The notes under the pieces were generated by a model that searched no databases, was not told the origin of the DNA, and saw only the letters and a list, made by a program, of their open reading frames with translations. 64,000 nucleotides of DNA, taken from NCBI GenBank assembly GCA_032358255.1, contig JAULBX010011878.1, positions 1-64,000 of the forward strand, in the 5' to 3' direction. This document shows, in pieces, positions 12,201 through 23,139 of the stretch. The translations under genes and the position numbers were made by a program. Origin of the DNA: Heterotrichella gracilis (Eukaryota > Sar > Xanthophyceae > Tribonematales > Xanthonemataceae). Each line of letters begins with the position of its first letter. Within the stretch, counting starts at the first letter, position 1.

Positions 12201-12477
12201 AGTTCTGAGTCTCCTTGCTCACAACTCCTACAGCAGGGGTTGAGTTCTAGCGGGGCATATATTGGTACCCAGTACAGTACTGGCAACTAACCCAGGTATG
12301 TGACCGAAAACAGGGGACAGGGAACAGGTGTTTGGAAACAAGGGGGTGGGAGCCCCACTTAAATTCCACCTTCACTTAGTTTCTCACCTGAGCAAGTCCC
12401 CTTGGGCTTAGGCGTTGCACAGTGGTGCTGAGAGGCAAGTAGGTGGCAGCATGCCTTGCCATGCCATGCCTTGCCAT
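9257..12477 (-). CDS. Plastid-directed polytopic membrane protein, unknown function, internally duplicated
   Basis: Seven exons (12477-12388, 12024-11802, 11592-11387, 10930-10800, 10599-10358, 9820-9744, 9466-9257) join in phase to a 392-residue protein. Exon 1 encodes MARHGMARHAATYLPLSTTV, rich in Arg, Ser, Thr and Ala without acids, a typical chloroplast transit peptide. Exon 2 is an acidic Gly/Pro-rich linker. Exons 3-7 encode about eight hydrophobic segments. The membrane part is an internal duplication: VVAHTLKGAAQHGRLGSDTY at the exon 3/4 border matches VVAYTLKDAAERGRLGASTF at the exon 6/7 border, and the intron falls at the same place after TLK in both halves, so the duplication probably included the intron. 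I do not recognise the family. A transport or assembly role in a plastid membrane is a guess. Exon 3's end is duplicated in the following intron. Confidence 0.75.
11060..11435 (-). repeat. Tandem intronic duplication of the membrane-protein exon 3 end
   Basis: The exon 3 end with its donor (11380-11433) recurs almost perfectly at 11183-11236 inside the following intron, about one mismatch in 50. Matching flanks (GTTTGTCC near 11077 and 11259) show that the duplicated block is near 190 bp. The copy keeps a GT donor after TLK. Confidence 0.85.
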
Positions 12478-13667
12478 GCCAACGCTCTGGCCTTGGTGCG
12501 GTGGCAGGCGCGAGGTTGTGCAGGGGTTGGTGCTTGAGCACAACACGCGTGAGGGGTGCATCCTGGGTGTGTGCTGCTGCGCTACAGTGGGTTGCCCCGT
12601 ATACAACAGCATCTAGGCACTCGATGTATACAGCAGAGCAACAACAGAGGACCAGATCTGAGAGTACAGCCCAGCACGCGCGCAAAAAGTAGGCGGTACG
12701 AGCTTGAAACGAAGAGCAACGGGTTCAGGCGTCTTGCGGTTGCTGCAGGTTGTCGGGGTGAGGCACCAAATTCAAAGTTTCGACAGGGTGGATGGGATGG
12801 CACACCAGCTTGACGTCGACAGCAGCACAACCCGGCTCAGTACGCCGTGTGTGCTGGGTATTGGTGCAGGTATAGTGTACGCTGCAACACCTGTTCTATA
12901 TAAAACTATGCTGGCGCTGCTGCCCTGCGTGATAAATGCTGAAGTGTCACTGTGGGCAAAACTACTAGAAGATTCGAGTTTGGGATATCACTTGTATCAT
13001 GTCCAGCCAGCCAGTCTACAGTATACTCAACACCCACGCGCTGCTTTCTTCTGAGGATACCTCGCGAGTGACCTTATTTTATGAGCCTCCAACTTGTTCA
13101 AGATTTGTCTTTGCAGCAGACCTTTTTTCATATAGCAGCCGTTGCCATTCCGGCAATTACCCAAGTGTTTTCCGCTGCAAACCCCAGCTTCAAACAGGCG
13201 CGTGTTCGTGCTTTCGTATCATCTTCGCATATCTTCTGCATCGTGCAACTTTGGCGTTGAATACACTGCCCCACAAACTGGGTGGGGACGACTGATACAG
13301 CGCAACTGGTACTCAGGTTGGTTTGGAGACATCAATAGCTGTCCAAAGCTGCACGTCTGTTTCTGGCCCCTTTTTTGAAACATATAGCGCCCAGCTTGTC
13401 CATGTGGCCGAGACCGTGCCGTAGCATCGATTCAGAATCTCAAGTGCAATATGCATGCATTCCGGCATTGTTCACATGCATCGCTTCTCAACCCTTTGAG
13501 TCAACGCTTTCACAGCCCAATACCACTAGCCATATACGCCAGAAGCACCTGCCGTCGTCTATGCTTGCCCTTTCTTCCGATGCACCTTCATCCACTCCCA
13601 TCCCCTGGTGACTGCTGACATGCCCACTCTGCATTCCCCCCGCCACGCTCCACAGGATCTGCACAGT
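12478..13667. promoter_or_regulatory. Divergent upstream region, membrane-protein gene and DUF493 gene
   Basis: About 1.2 kb between two divergent plastid-protein genes. A small upstream open frame (ATG at 13561, stop at 13609) precedes the DUF493 start. A 116-codon plus-strand frame at 12704-13054 is unrecognised and probably chance. No other gene is seen. Confidence 0.4.
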
Positions 13668-15362
13668 ATGGCGGCTTCAGTGACCAAGCTACTTGCTGCA
13701 AGGAGCCTCTCTGGCTTGGTTTCCAGGGCAAGCAGCCACCATCTACACCACAGGCACTGCCTAACTCGGCCGCACTGCAGTGGGGGAGACATCCAGCCAA
13801 GTGACAGCACCGCAGGCAAGGGCTTTGGCCCTGCCGCCAAGCGCATCGCCCAAAAGAAGACCATCAGCACCGCCGACGCGCTCACCAAGAGCCTGGGAGG
13901 TGCGCAGAATGGCATGCCTGGGCGTGCATGAAACCTAACCCCTAAACCCTAAACTCTGGTGCATGCATCCCCAGGAATTTGCGACCCTTGGATTGGGACC
14001 TGACACGCCCATCAACTGCATTGGTTGACAGGTAACTTTTGCATGCACACCCTAGGGGTGCTTTCCACAAGCCAGCACCGCACATCGGGTCACCTCACTC
14101 AAGGACATTCACGCGCCATGCCATGGCGATTTTTCAGTGATGCGAACATGGCTGTCAGCCTGTCTGCATGGCTATAATACCTGCTACTTACCAACTGCCA
14201 TGTCATGTAAGCATCATGCCTCATAGACCAATCCGGTACATATGCAACCATGGCGCATGCCGCTGCCTGAGTGGGCCCTCCATATGCAACCAAGGTAGTG
14301 CACCACCTTGTCATCCTTGTCACTCTCTCACTGTCCCCCCCGCAACGACTACTTGTTGGCGCCACTTCTCATTAGTAGCCAGGTAGCTTAGGCTGGAGCA
14401 TCCTGGAAAAATTGATTATTCTGGCCTGTTATTTTGTTGAATGTTGCAATTTCTTTGCATTCTTTCTAGTCGTTGACTGAGGCTTCTTGTTGCCTGGTGC
14501 GCAGAGGTGTCTGGGCGTGATGGGCGTGTGGCCACCTCCACCAACATGGTCCTGGGGGCAGACAACAGCGAGGAGAAGTGGCGGGAGCTGGATGCAAAGG
14601 TAAACCCTGAAACCAAAACCCTAAAGTGGAGTTTTTTTCTATAGCCAAAATGCTGGAAGCTGTGATGTTGGGTGTCGCCAATAGCCTCGCCTTATCCGGG
14701 TACCCATGTTTCCTCACTATCCAACAGGCATTGAATATGGGCGACAGCTGCAAAATTACCATCGCCCATGTGGGCGGCAACCATTCCTACCATGCTCACC
14801 CAGGCGCCCATGGGGCAGACAAATGCCCAATTGGTATTAGTGATGCTGATGCGCTGCCTGCACCCATGTACCACAGCTTGGCACCATGCAGCGACACACC
14901 CATCTCTCAGTATCCCCCTTGCCCTCTCACCTTCCCCTCTCCACCCCTCCCTGACCCTATCCATCCAGTCACACCGCTGAACCCTGTGCCCTTCGCCTTA
15001 ACCTCTGATTGCAAAAGCAGGCACACCTGCAGGTGAATGAGTACCCCAGGCCCCTTTTTAACCCCCAAACCCCAAACCTACATCTCAAACCCTACCCCAC
15101 CCACCTGCAGGTGAACGAGTACCCCGGCCAGCGCATCTTCAAGGTGGTGGGCTCTGGGGAGGAGGGGTTTGCTGACACCATGGTGGCGGCTGTGGCGGGG
15201 GTGGTGGGGGCGGTGCACCAGGAGTGCGTCAGCTTGCGGCCCTCCAAGGGGGGAAAATACGTGTCGGTCACCATCGGGCCGGTGTGGGTGGAGCACCCCG
15301 ACCAGGTCATTGCTGTGTTTGCTGCCATGAAGGCGGACGCCAGGTGCAGGTTTATGATCTAA
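13668..15362 (+). CDS. DUF493 family protein, plastid-targeted
   Basis: A 192-residue protein from three exons (13668-13899, 14505-14599, 15111-15362). Residues 1-40 (MAASVTKLLAARSLSGLVSR and following, His/Arg/Ser-rich) look like a chloroplast transit peptide. Exon 3 encodes the small alpha/beta DUF493 (YbeD-like) domain, with YPGQRIFKVVG, an acidic-hydrophobic helix, RPSKGGKYVSVTIGPVWV and PDQVIAVFAAMKADAR, ending RFMI. Plant plastid homologues have the same arrangement; bacterial YbeD is ACT-like in fold and is proposed to be regulatory, but the function is unproven. Exon 3's acceptor and first codons are duplicated 78 bp upstream, in frame, so a 26-residue longer form is possible. The start at 13668 was chosen because it begins the transit-like leader. 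Confidence 0.85.
15024..15130 (+). repeat. Duplicated 3' splice junction of DUF493 exon 3
   Basis: CACCTGCAG followed by GTGAATGAGTACCCC at 15024-15047 repeats as CACCTGCAG and GTGAACGAGTACCCC at 15102-15125. Both carry a usable acceptor. The intervening 78 bases, which include degenerate AACCCCAAACC repeats, contain no stop in the exon frame. Confidence 0.85.
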
Positions 15363-15600
15363 GTGGTGCGGGTTGTGGTCTAAGCGGGGCAGGTTGTGAT
15401 GTAAGCATGCTATTTATGCCTAAGCATGCTATAAACGAATCATGCGTGCAGTTTGTGATCTCAGCATGCTTTCTTTTACTATCGTGCGGGGCTATGATCT
15501 CAGCGTGCTTTTTATACTATCACAGCGTGCGGGGTTATGATCTAAGCATGCTATCTATGCTATCTATCACCTTAGCACGCAGTTTATGGTCCAAGTGTGC
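15345..15600 (+). repeat. Degenerate tandem repeats at the 3' end of the DUF493 gene
   Basis: The last codons and stop (TTTATGATCTAAG) recur many times with drift: first as units of about 21 bases with cores TATGATCTAAG, TGTGGTCTAAG and TGTGATGTAAG, then as longer units containing TATGATCTCAGCGTGCT. The array begins in the coding end and runs about 240 bases into the 3' flank. Confidence 0.75.
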
Positions 15601-15604
15601 ATGA

Positions 15605-15646
15605 CCAAATCGTGCCCACGCTCAGATCATCAAGTGCACGATTTGG
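15605..15646. other. Hairpin-forming inverted repeat
   Basis: Arms CCAAATCGTGC (15605-15615) and GCACGATTTGG (15636-15646) are perfect complements; GTGCCCACGC and GCGTGTGGGCAC form a second, overlapping pair. It could mark the transcript end, but no function is shown. Confidence 0.6.
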
Positions 15647-16971
15647 TTTGCGTGTGGGCACAGTAACCTAGGCTAGGGTGTGGTGGAGGGCGATTGCCTC
15701 ATGGCGCCCAGAACTGGGTAGGAATACATTCTGACTGTGGGTTGGGTTTGGGAGCATGTGCTGAGTCTGGAACTATTTTCGCTTGTGCGCTGGGGTCGAG
15801 TCGGGTGGAGCAACCTTCATGTATTGCTGGTGTTCCTTCGCAGCGGTGTACTGATAAATCTTGATATTTTGATAGTGCACGATGTCCACAGCCCATGCCA
15901 TTTTTGCTGTGTACCCCCAGCAGGCAGTTTTACTGAGGAAGGTTTTTGGTGTCTTGGAAGTAGTTTACAGTTGTGAGGGGTCCTGTTCATGTGCAGGCAT
16001 CAGGATTTGCTTCATCGAGTTGTTGCACATGGCGGGTATCCGCCTGAAGTCCCTGACCTTCAGGAAGAACCTGCATTTTTCAGCATTTGGCAATGTCTTT
16101 TAGATGTGCTCTTTGGGCTGGGTTTTTTACAGGGCCAGCGTAAAGCAACACAGGGAGCTATAGGTGACCTTGCACAGCTCCTGTAAGCGGCTACTGTCCA
16201 TTAGTGCGGCACTGTGTAGCAACCCTTGCTAGAAAGGGTTTTCATCTCCGCCGCATGTTGACATTCTGTTGGCACTGCCTACATTGAAGCGGATGAAATT
16301 CCTTACCAAGTTGTACCCAGCCTGAGAGGGCCACACAAGAGCCCTTCACATCATGACACCATGGCATCGCACATGGACTTGTCCAGAGCTTGAGGCTGCT
16401 ATCATCAGCGCTGCTTTGAAACTGTGTCACGCAGATTGATTCAGCCTCTAGCTCTTTTGGGCGCTTGTGGATGTCAAGCGATGGTGTAACCAAGAGCAAA
16501 CCGTTTGGATCATCGGAGGTCACCTGGGCTCTAAGCTTCGTACTGGTGGTGACTGCTAGGGTCTACAGGTTGAACCGGCGGGTGCATTTTGACTGACCAG
16601 TTGGAGTGTGTGTTCAGTGGGCTGCAGAAGCACTCCAGCACGTCTCACGTCTGTGTTTTTCTGTATATTCCTACGAAGCACTTCGCACGCACCTCGGGGG
16701 ATAGGCGGAGCGGTGGCACCGGCCACGTCTGCGGTGCACATGCATGCATGCATACTCACAGTCTGACAATGCGTTTCTCCACGCACCAGTTGTCTTGGGT
16801 GGTGAACCAAGACAAACCCCAAGTTACATCAAAGTTGCAATAACCGCACGCAGTGAGTTTCAGCAGTAGCGTGCACTCCTCAACTCCAGTTTACTTTCCT
16901 CAACCTGCAAGGTTAAATAGAGCTGCACTTGCACGTTTATCCAGTTGCTACACTGGTGCAGTGCTGGCACC
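15647..16971. other. Intergenic region before the acyltransferase cluster
   Basis: Contains only short unrecognised frames on both strands, a CCTAGGCTAGGG motif near 15669 and an ATGCATGCATGC tract at 16740-16752. No gene could be supported. Confidence 0.5.
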
Positions 16972-18640
16972 ATGGCAGTGCCCCAGGACCCTCTCAAGCC
17001 TCTCAACGGCCTACGTGCCTTGAGCAACTTTGGAGTTATCCAGTCACACACTGTATGGCTGTCCTTCTACGCGTTTGACATACTCGTGGCTATGCAGCAC
17101 CTGGCAAAGCACCCGTGGCTCAGGGCGAGCATCTTCACAGCGAACCTGGCCATGGACGTCTTTCTGGTCCTCACAGGTATCTGCTGAACCACTCTTGTCG
17201 CACATTACTTGCCATGCGCCGTTGGAAAGTGGGTCCGTGTTGGTCCATGCACACAAGTCTCACCCTGGTGGGTTGGCAAGTTTCATGGGGAACAGGGTCC
17301 TTACATGCACCTGACATAGAGGGCAACTTGTATTCAGCAAACCCTGTAAAGTACTATGCATTGTCGTCAAGAACCCACTTCCAACCGCAGGTTTCCTTGC
17401 GGCCTGGCACCTCATCCCCGCCCTCCAGCAGGCACCCGACGCGGCCTCCTCCTGGGCAGTGGTGGCCAAGTACTACAGGAAGCGGCTCCTGCGCATAGTG
17501 CCACCATACTACCTCGTCTTGGCGGCGCTATCAGGATTCAGGGCAGTATTTGCTCCTTACTGGTCCACCCTCCACCCGCAGCCCTCTCCAGCATGCGCCC
17601 TCCTGGATGCAAGCAAGGTTTCGCCTGGCTCTTGCTCACCCGGGGCCCTTGCGGCAACCTGGCTGTTTGCCACCAACCTGCGCCCAGACCTCAGCTGCTA
17701 CGTGTGGTACTGGAGCATGGCGGTGCAGTTGCAGTTCTACGCAGTGCTGCCACTTGTGCTCCCGGCACTGCAGCCACGCAGGAGGGGGTTCCAGCGGCGA
17801 CTGGCCCTCACTTGCTACGCAACCATGGCGGCATCCCTGGCGTGGCGTCTGGCGGTCGTCTACCAGGGAATGGTGCTCTTTCCATTGTTTCCCTATCCTG
17901 CCCCGCCAGGCTCAGATGCTGATGCTGTGGCGAGCAACATGGCGAACTTCATGGCTTTGATCCATGGCTCAATCTTCGCCAGGGCGGGCCAGCTGGCGTT
18001 TGCATGCCTCATGACCACCCACCTCCGCTTCCAGCTAGCACAAGTCCAGCCTCCTGAAGAGATCAGCCATAAGCCAATCCTCTCATGGACAGGGGTCTGG
18101 TCTTTCCTACTGGCAGCAGCTGTCTTGGCCATTGCTTCTGTCAACCCAGCTCGCCCTGGGCAGACTGACGTCACCCCAGACCCCACCGTACCAAAGGCGC
18201 TGCTGGTGTTCATCATTGTGGTCATGTCAGGGATTGCGCTGCCCGGGGCAGCATGTGGCATTGTGTGGTGCACCCTCACACGTCCAGATCGTGTGTCGGA
18301 GGCCGGTGCAAGGCTCATGCTCTCCTACCCCCTGCAAGCTGCAGCCAAATACAGCTACGGAGCGTACCTGGTGCATGCCGTTGCGATAGTGGCGGTTGGC
18401 ATTCTTCTGCCGGTGCAGGAGTGGATGAAGCCGGAGGATCCCATCACAGTTGTAGGGTACATGGTGGCCGCGTATGGGGTGTCACTGGTTGGAGGCATGG
18501 CACTGGAGAGGGCAGCGCAGCGCATGACGGCTGTGCTGGGTTGGTCAAAGTTGCCAGTGGCGATGAAGCCAATGGCATGGGATGGCGCGGGGATGGATGG
18601 TGCCAAGCCCATTGGCGTGGATCACAGGAAGGAGGACTGA
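16972..18640 (+). CDS. Acyltransferase-3 family membrane protein, copy 1
   Basis: A 484-residue polytopic protein in two exons (16972-17176, 17391-18640), family Acyl_transf_3 (OatA / nose-resistant-to-fluoxetine type), which moves acyl groups, often acetyl, across or at a membrane onto sugars or lipids. Visible hallmarks are a His in the first membrane helix (GVIQSHTVW), AMDVFLVLTGFLAAWHL, the basic loop YYRKRLLRIVPPYYLVL, the YWSMAVQLQFYAVLPLVLP block and the C-terminal YSYGAYLVHAVAI with the conserved His. In the WSLAVE-like block the usual acidic residue is replaced by Gln in every copy of this cluster, so catalytic detail may differ from bacterial OatA. It is the first of four relatives in the cluster and the one with the fewest introns. 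The acceptor substrate is unknown; cell-wall or membrane-lipid modification is a reasonable guess. Confidence 0.88.
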
Positions 18641-19851
18641 TTCTGGCGCCTGGCGTTGACAGGCCGAGCAGTGTTTCCGGTGACCATGTGTTGACATGTA
18701 GCTTTGCTCGCTTGCTTGGACAGCGATACACACAATACAGCTTTTTACAGTGTTACATACAGCAAACCTCTAGGTTCAGGCTACACCCGTATGCAGGCAT
18801 CGGCCGGAACTCTTTTGAGTGGTGTTCTCCAGACGTCCAACTCTAGTAGAAGCACTGGCGGTGGCACCCAGGTGTTGTGAAGATCTACATGTAGTCTACA
18901 ACGGCACAGCATCTTGCCATTTGGCAAGTGAATTTGTGTCCACAATCCACTTGGGATCTAATAGGGTTTAGGGTTTTTACGGTTTGGGGTTGGATTTGGC
19001 CGAGAACCTCCACACCAGTTGCTACCACTGCAGTTTGAGGCCTGAAGACCAATTGCACTTTTCTCTGGGTTTGGTAATGCTGCCAACTTGCCACGGCATC
19101 GTGTTCCAGCTTGTCAAACATGAAAAACAGCATCTCTAGATAGCTTACGAACATGGGCGTGGCGCAAACGGTTTGCAGATCTGTCATCCAGCTGCTCAGT
19201 GTCTGCCGTTGTCAAGATGGGACCCACGCCGTGGCACGACAGCAACAGTCAGGACCAGGTTGGCTTTCAGAATGCAATGGAAGTTGGAGCCCTATAAGAA
19301 ATAGACAGAGGGGTTTGTTACCACAAGGAAGAAGCCACCTGGCGCACTGTTTGTATTCTTGCCAAAGCGATGGAATACAACTCTTCAACCCCATATTTGT
19401 TTGCTTCTTGTGTGTTGCATAATGACAGTGACTGTCGATATTCTTGTAAAAATGTAATAATCTTTGCATAAAAAAATAAAAAACATTTAATATAAACTCT
19501 GGAAATATTGCATCCATGCACGCATGCAATGCTTGAAGCATGATTTGACTTCACCTAAACCTTGGCACAACATACTAGCCAGTAACTATCACAGGACGTG
19601 CATCCGTTATCCGATAGACGTGTAAACCATCGGCAATAAACTCATCTGCAGCACGCATGCGTTGCTACATGCAAGCACATTGCCTGGCACCGCACGTTTG
19701 CTGGCAGTTGCGCAAACGTCATCAAAGTTTATGCCAGGCCCTGCTTACACCTGTATCCTCGTTTACAGCTCCTAAGTTCGTGTTAGCAGCGCACAACATC
19801 ACGCCAATCCTGCGATATCGTGCATTGCTGCCCACCTCCCGGTGAGCTTAG
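18641..19851. other. Intergenic region between acyltransferase copies 1 and 2
   Basis: Holds degenerate TTTAGGG-type repeats near 18964-18990, an AT-rich tract at about 19445-19500 and no supportable gene. A 100-codon minus-strand frame (18885-19187) is noted under rejected items. Confidence 0.5.
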
Positions 19852-21722
19852 ATGGCCACGGACACGGCAATCTTGGCACCACTGAATGGCTTTCGTGCCC
19901 TGGCCAACCTTGGCGTGATTCTATCCCACACCATTGCAGTTGCCTTTTTTGCCTTTGACACACGCACTGTGGTGTACGATTTCATGCAAAGCTGTCGGTG
20001 GGTGAATGTCTTCTCAGCTGCTTCTGGCCTTGCTATGGATATGTTCATGACGCTGACAGGCAAGTTGGTTCACCTAGGACCACATTCTGTGAGCAGCCGC
20101 ACACTTGCTACCCTCACCCCGCGCCCTATCAGAGCTGGTTGGTGGCGTGAGCTGCACACACCTGCTATAGCTAGGCTGCCTCCTATCAGAGCTGTCTGCC
20201 TGCGTTGTTGCCAAGGCTTGACTGAAGACTGTTTGCGGATTGGCTTGTGCCAAGGTACCTGAGCCACTGAGCACCCACTGCTCTCGCTCCCTCTCAGGGT
20301 TCCTAGCGGCATGGCACTTGGTACCATCCCTGCAGCACGTCGCCGATGCAACAGCCGCCCGCCAGCTGGTGGCAAGGTACTACAGGGACCGGCTCCTGCG
20401 CATCGCCCCGCCGTTCTTCTTGACGTTGGCCCTCACAGCCTTCGCCGTCACCCCTGCGGTCAGCCTCTGGAAGGACCTCAGCCTTGAGACGCACGCAGTA
20501 CTCACAGGCACCCAGCTGGCGCCCGGCTGCTGCACCCTGGTGGGCCGCGCCAGCGTGTGGGCGTTCCTCATGAACCTCCACCCGCAGCAGGGCTGCTACG
20601 GCTGGTACTGGAGCTTGTCCATCCAGGTACCGTATACCCTAAACAGCACGGTATACCCTACTAGGTAGACCGGTGTACCCTAAATCTAGTAGACTGGTGT
20701 ACCCTAATCCAGTACAGCCTAAACCCGGTGTGGCCAGTAAACAGCAACAGGTATAGCCTACTGCCTAGACCCTAACCATCCAGGTATACCCTTAATTCTA
20801 ATGTGAATATCCTCTCTCCAATTGATTTGCATGTCTTTCTCAGGTACAATTTTATGCAGTGCTCCCCCTGGCGCTCCTTGCACTGGAGCCAGGTAAAAAG
20901 GGGTTTGAGGGAAGGGCACAGGCGGCGTGCTTTGCAATCATGGCGGCATCCCTGGCGTGGCGTTTTGCTGTCATTTCCCAGGGCCAAGTTCTCCTCCCCG
21001 TCGTGCCCTGGCCAGCGCCCCCTGGGATGGATGCTCAGGCAGTGCGCCGAAACATCCAGAACTTTGTCTCCCTGCTCCACTGCGCCATGTTTGCCAGGGC
21101 AGGCCAGTTGGCATTCTCCACGCTTTTGGCCATACGGGTGAGGCGACAGCTGGAACAGCCTGTGCCAAGGCGGAAGCGGCTCATCAGCTGGACAGGGGGC
21201 TGCACCCTCTTGCTCACTACCATCGCCACAGGCCTCACCGCCCTCCCCCCACCAGCGGCCATCGAGCCAGACCCCACCACGCCAGTGGCCGTGCTCGTTT
21301 TTGTGTTTGTAGTCATCATGGGGGTGCTGGTCCCAGGGACCGCAGCCAGCCTCGTGTACTACACCACCACCCGCCCCGACCGCCTGTCGGACACCCTCGC
21401 AAGGGTTTTGTCCAGTGCGCCGCTGGCGGTGGCAGCCCAAAACAGCTACGGTACCTACCTGGTGCACATGGTGGTGACAGCTGGCCTGTGTGTGGCGGTG
21501 CCGGTGCAGGAGTACCTGCGCCCGGATGCCTCTGGAGCGTTTGTGATTGGGGGGTATGTGGGTGCAGTGTGTGTGGTTTCGTATGTGACGGGGATGGCAG
21601 TGGAGAAGGCTGCAGGGGCTGCCACCTGGCGCCTGTTCAGGCGGCATACGAGAGCATTGGTGGATGCATGCGGGGGGCGCATTGGCAGCAGCAATGCCAA
21701 TGCAGCTGCAGTGCCACAATAG
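19852..21722 (+). CDS. Acyltransferase-3 family membrane protein, copy 2
   Basis: A 471-residue paralogue of copy 1 in three exons (19852-20059, 20298-20626, 20844-21722). Hallmarks are conserved: GVILSHTIA, AMDMFMTLTGFLAAWHLVPS, YYRDRLLRIAPPFFLTL, the WYWSLSIQVQFYAVLPLALL block, and NSYGTYLVHMVVTAG near the end. Intron 1 lies at the same codon as in copy 1 (the Gly of LTG), but its donor is GC (ACAG followed by GCAAGT) rather than GT; AG-GCAAGT is the recognised GC-AG intron consensus. Intron 2, absent from copy 1, splits the codons before VQFYAVLP and contains decayed GTATACCCTAA-type repeats. It is closer to copies 3 and 4 in its C-terminal half than to copy 1. Function as for copy 1; confidence in the model is good because all phases close. 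Confidence 0.85.
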
Positions 21723-23139
21723 CGTTCGAGGGGCGCCATGAAGATGGGGTGAGCGCAGTGTTGGCAGTTTTTGGTTTGCAGTGTTTGCAGTGTTTGGTTT
21801 GCAGTACATGTGCCGGGGTTTGTAGGGCACAGGGCTAGAGGACCTACAGTACAATAGAAGTGGTAGGGGCTATAGCTGAGTGGGCGGCAATGGGCGCGGC
21901 AGTTGGTGCGGCAATGACAGTCTGTGTAGTCTGGACTTTCTGCACAGCGCATGGCGGAAAGTGTGAATAGCGCACGCGTTGGCAAGGTGGGATTTGGACC
22001 TGCGTCATGCTCTGGTAGTCACATAGGCTTGGATAAATTCCATTATGTTTTTTTTTTTACTAGTGCTATGAAACAACCTGATGCTCCTGACTGGCAATAC
22101 GAGAGCGTTTGTCTTGTATAACATTATTCATGATGAATTTTGCAGCGTTGAGTGAGTGTTTCAAATTGATTGCGTGACTGTTTGGTGTATATACTAGTGG
22201 ACAAAATCACTTCGCAAATCACAGGTACACCTGCTAAAAGGAACACACATTAAAATTTGTGCTTCAGCAAACTCTCTATTTCTGTCAATGTGGCCAGTAT
22301 TTGTGTTATTTGGCCATGCCTGCTCACACCTAGAGCCTCCTCGAGACCACTTGCAAGGACCACAGGACCACAAACAATTATTCTGCATTATAGTTCAAAG
22401 GGACGCTTCCACACAAGATCTTTGAATAACCACATGTGATTTTTACCCGTCTGCTGTATCGAACAAAATAAAATGCTGGCTATGAGCACTGGTGCATACT
22501 TTGAACCCGTCCGTGGCTCTGCCAAGCCGCTGTACAGTACCCCAATTCTTTCTACACACTACATATCTACAATACACCGTTGGCATTCTATCTAGTTTAT
22601 GGCATAATGCTGTATGGTAATACCAAATACTATTCGATAGAGGCACTGATGTGACAGATGGCATCAAATACGGTATCTATTTAGGACTATCAACTACCTA
22701 TTTCAAATGTAATACAATAAACCATCTCAGAGACGGTCATTGGAAATATATCAATAGAGTGTACGGATTTCAGCATACCAGATGGTACATGTCTCACTGA
22801 AAATGAACCCCACCCACACATGTCACGCACTGTCTGTCTGAACATGGCTACCAATATGCTGAATGAGTTTTCAAACTCAAATCAAGTCTTGAACCGGTCA
22901 TAATTTTATACTTTGGTGCCTCTGTGGCTCACCGCTGCACAGCACCCCTTTACATGGATATCCTTATCTATGGTACAATTTAGTGAGCTTGACATACCTA
23001 CATCACATCTACAATACGTCTCTATGGATTATGGGAAATGTATGGCATCACATCACTGGAAATAAAACCCAGAATCAACACACAACCCATCCATTGTCTG
23101 CCTGAACAGGGCTACCAAAACAGCATTCTTGGTAGTCAC
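21723..23139. other. AT-richer intergenic region with diverged repeats
   Basis: Base composition shifts to AT relative to its neighbours. Two diverged units share blocks in the same order: CTTTG..CC..TGTGGCTC.GCC near 22500 and 22912, CATCTACAATAC near 22565 and 23005, and TGTCTG.CTGAACA.GGCTACCA near 22830 and 23095. This suggests an old tandem duplication with a unit of roughly 300-430 bases. A poly-T run lies at 22049-22060. No coding region was recognised. Confidence 0.5.

Noticed and set aside
18885-19187. 100-codon minus-strand frame starting MTDLQTVCATPMF
   Set aside because: It has a plausible amino-acid mix, but runs into decayed telomere-type repeats, has no homologue I can name and no clear additional exons.
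21960-22035. tRNA-like T-arm motif on the minus strand (GGTCCAAATCCC)
   Set aside because: Stem pairing fails and no matching acceptor or anticodon arm could be found.
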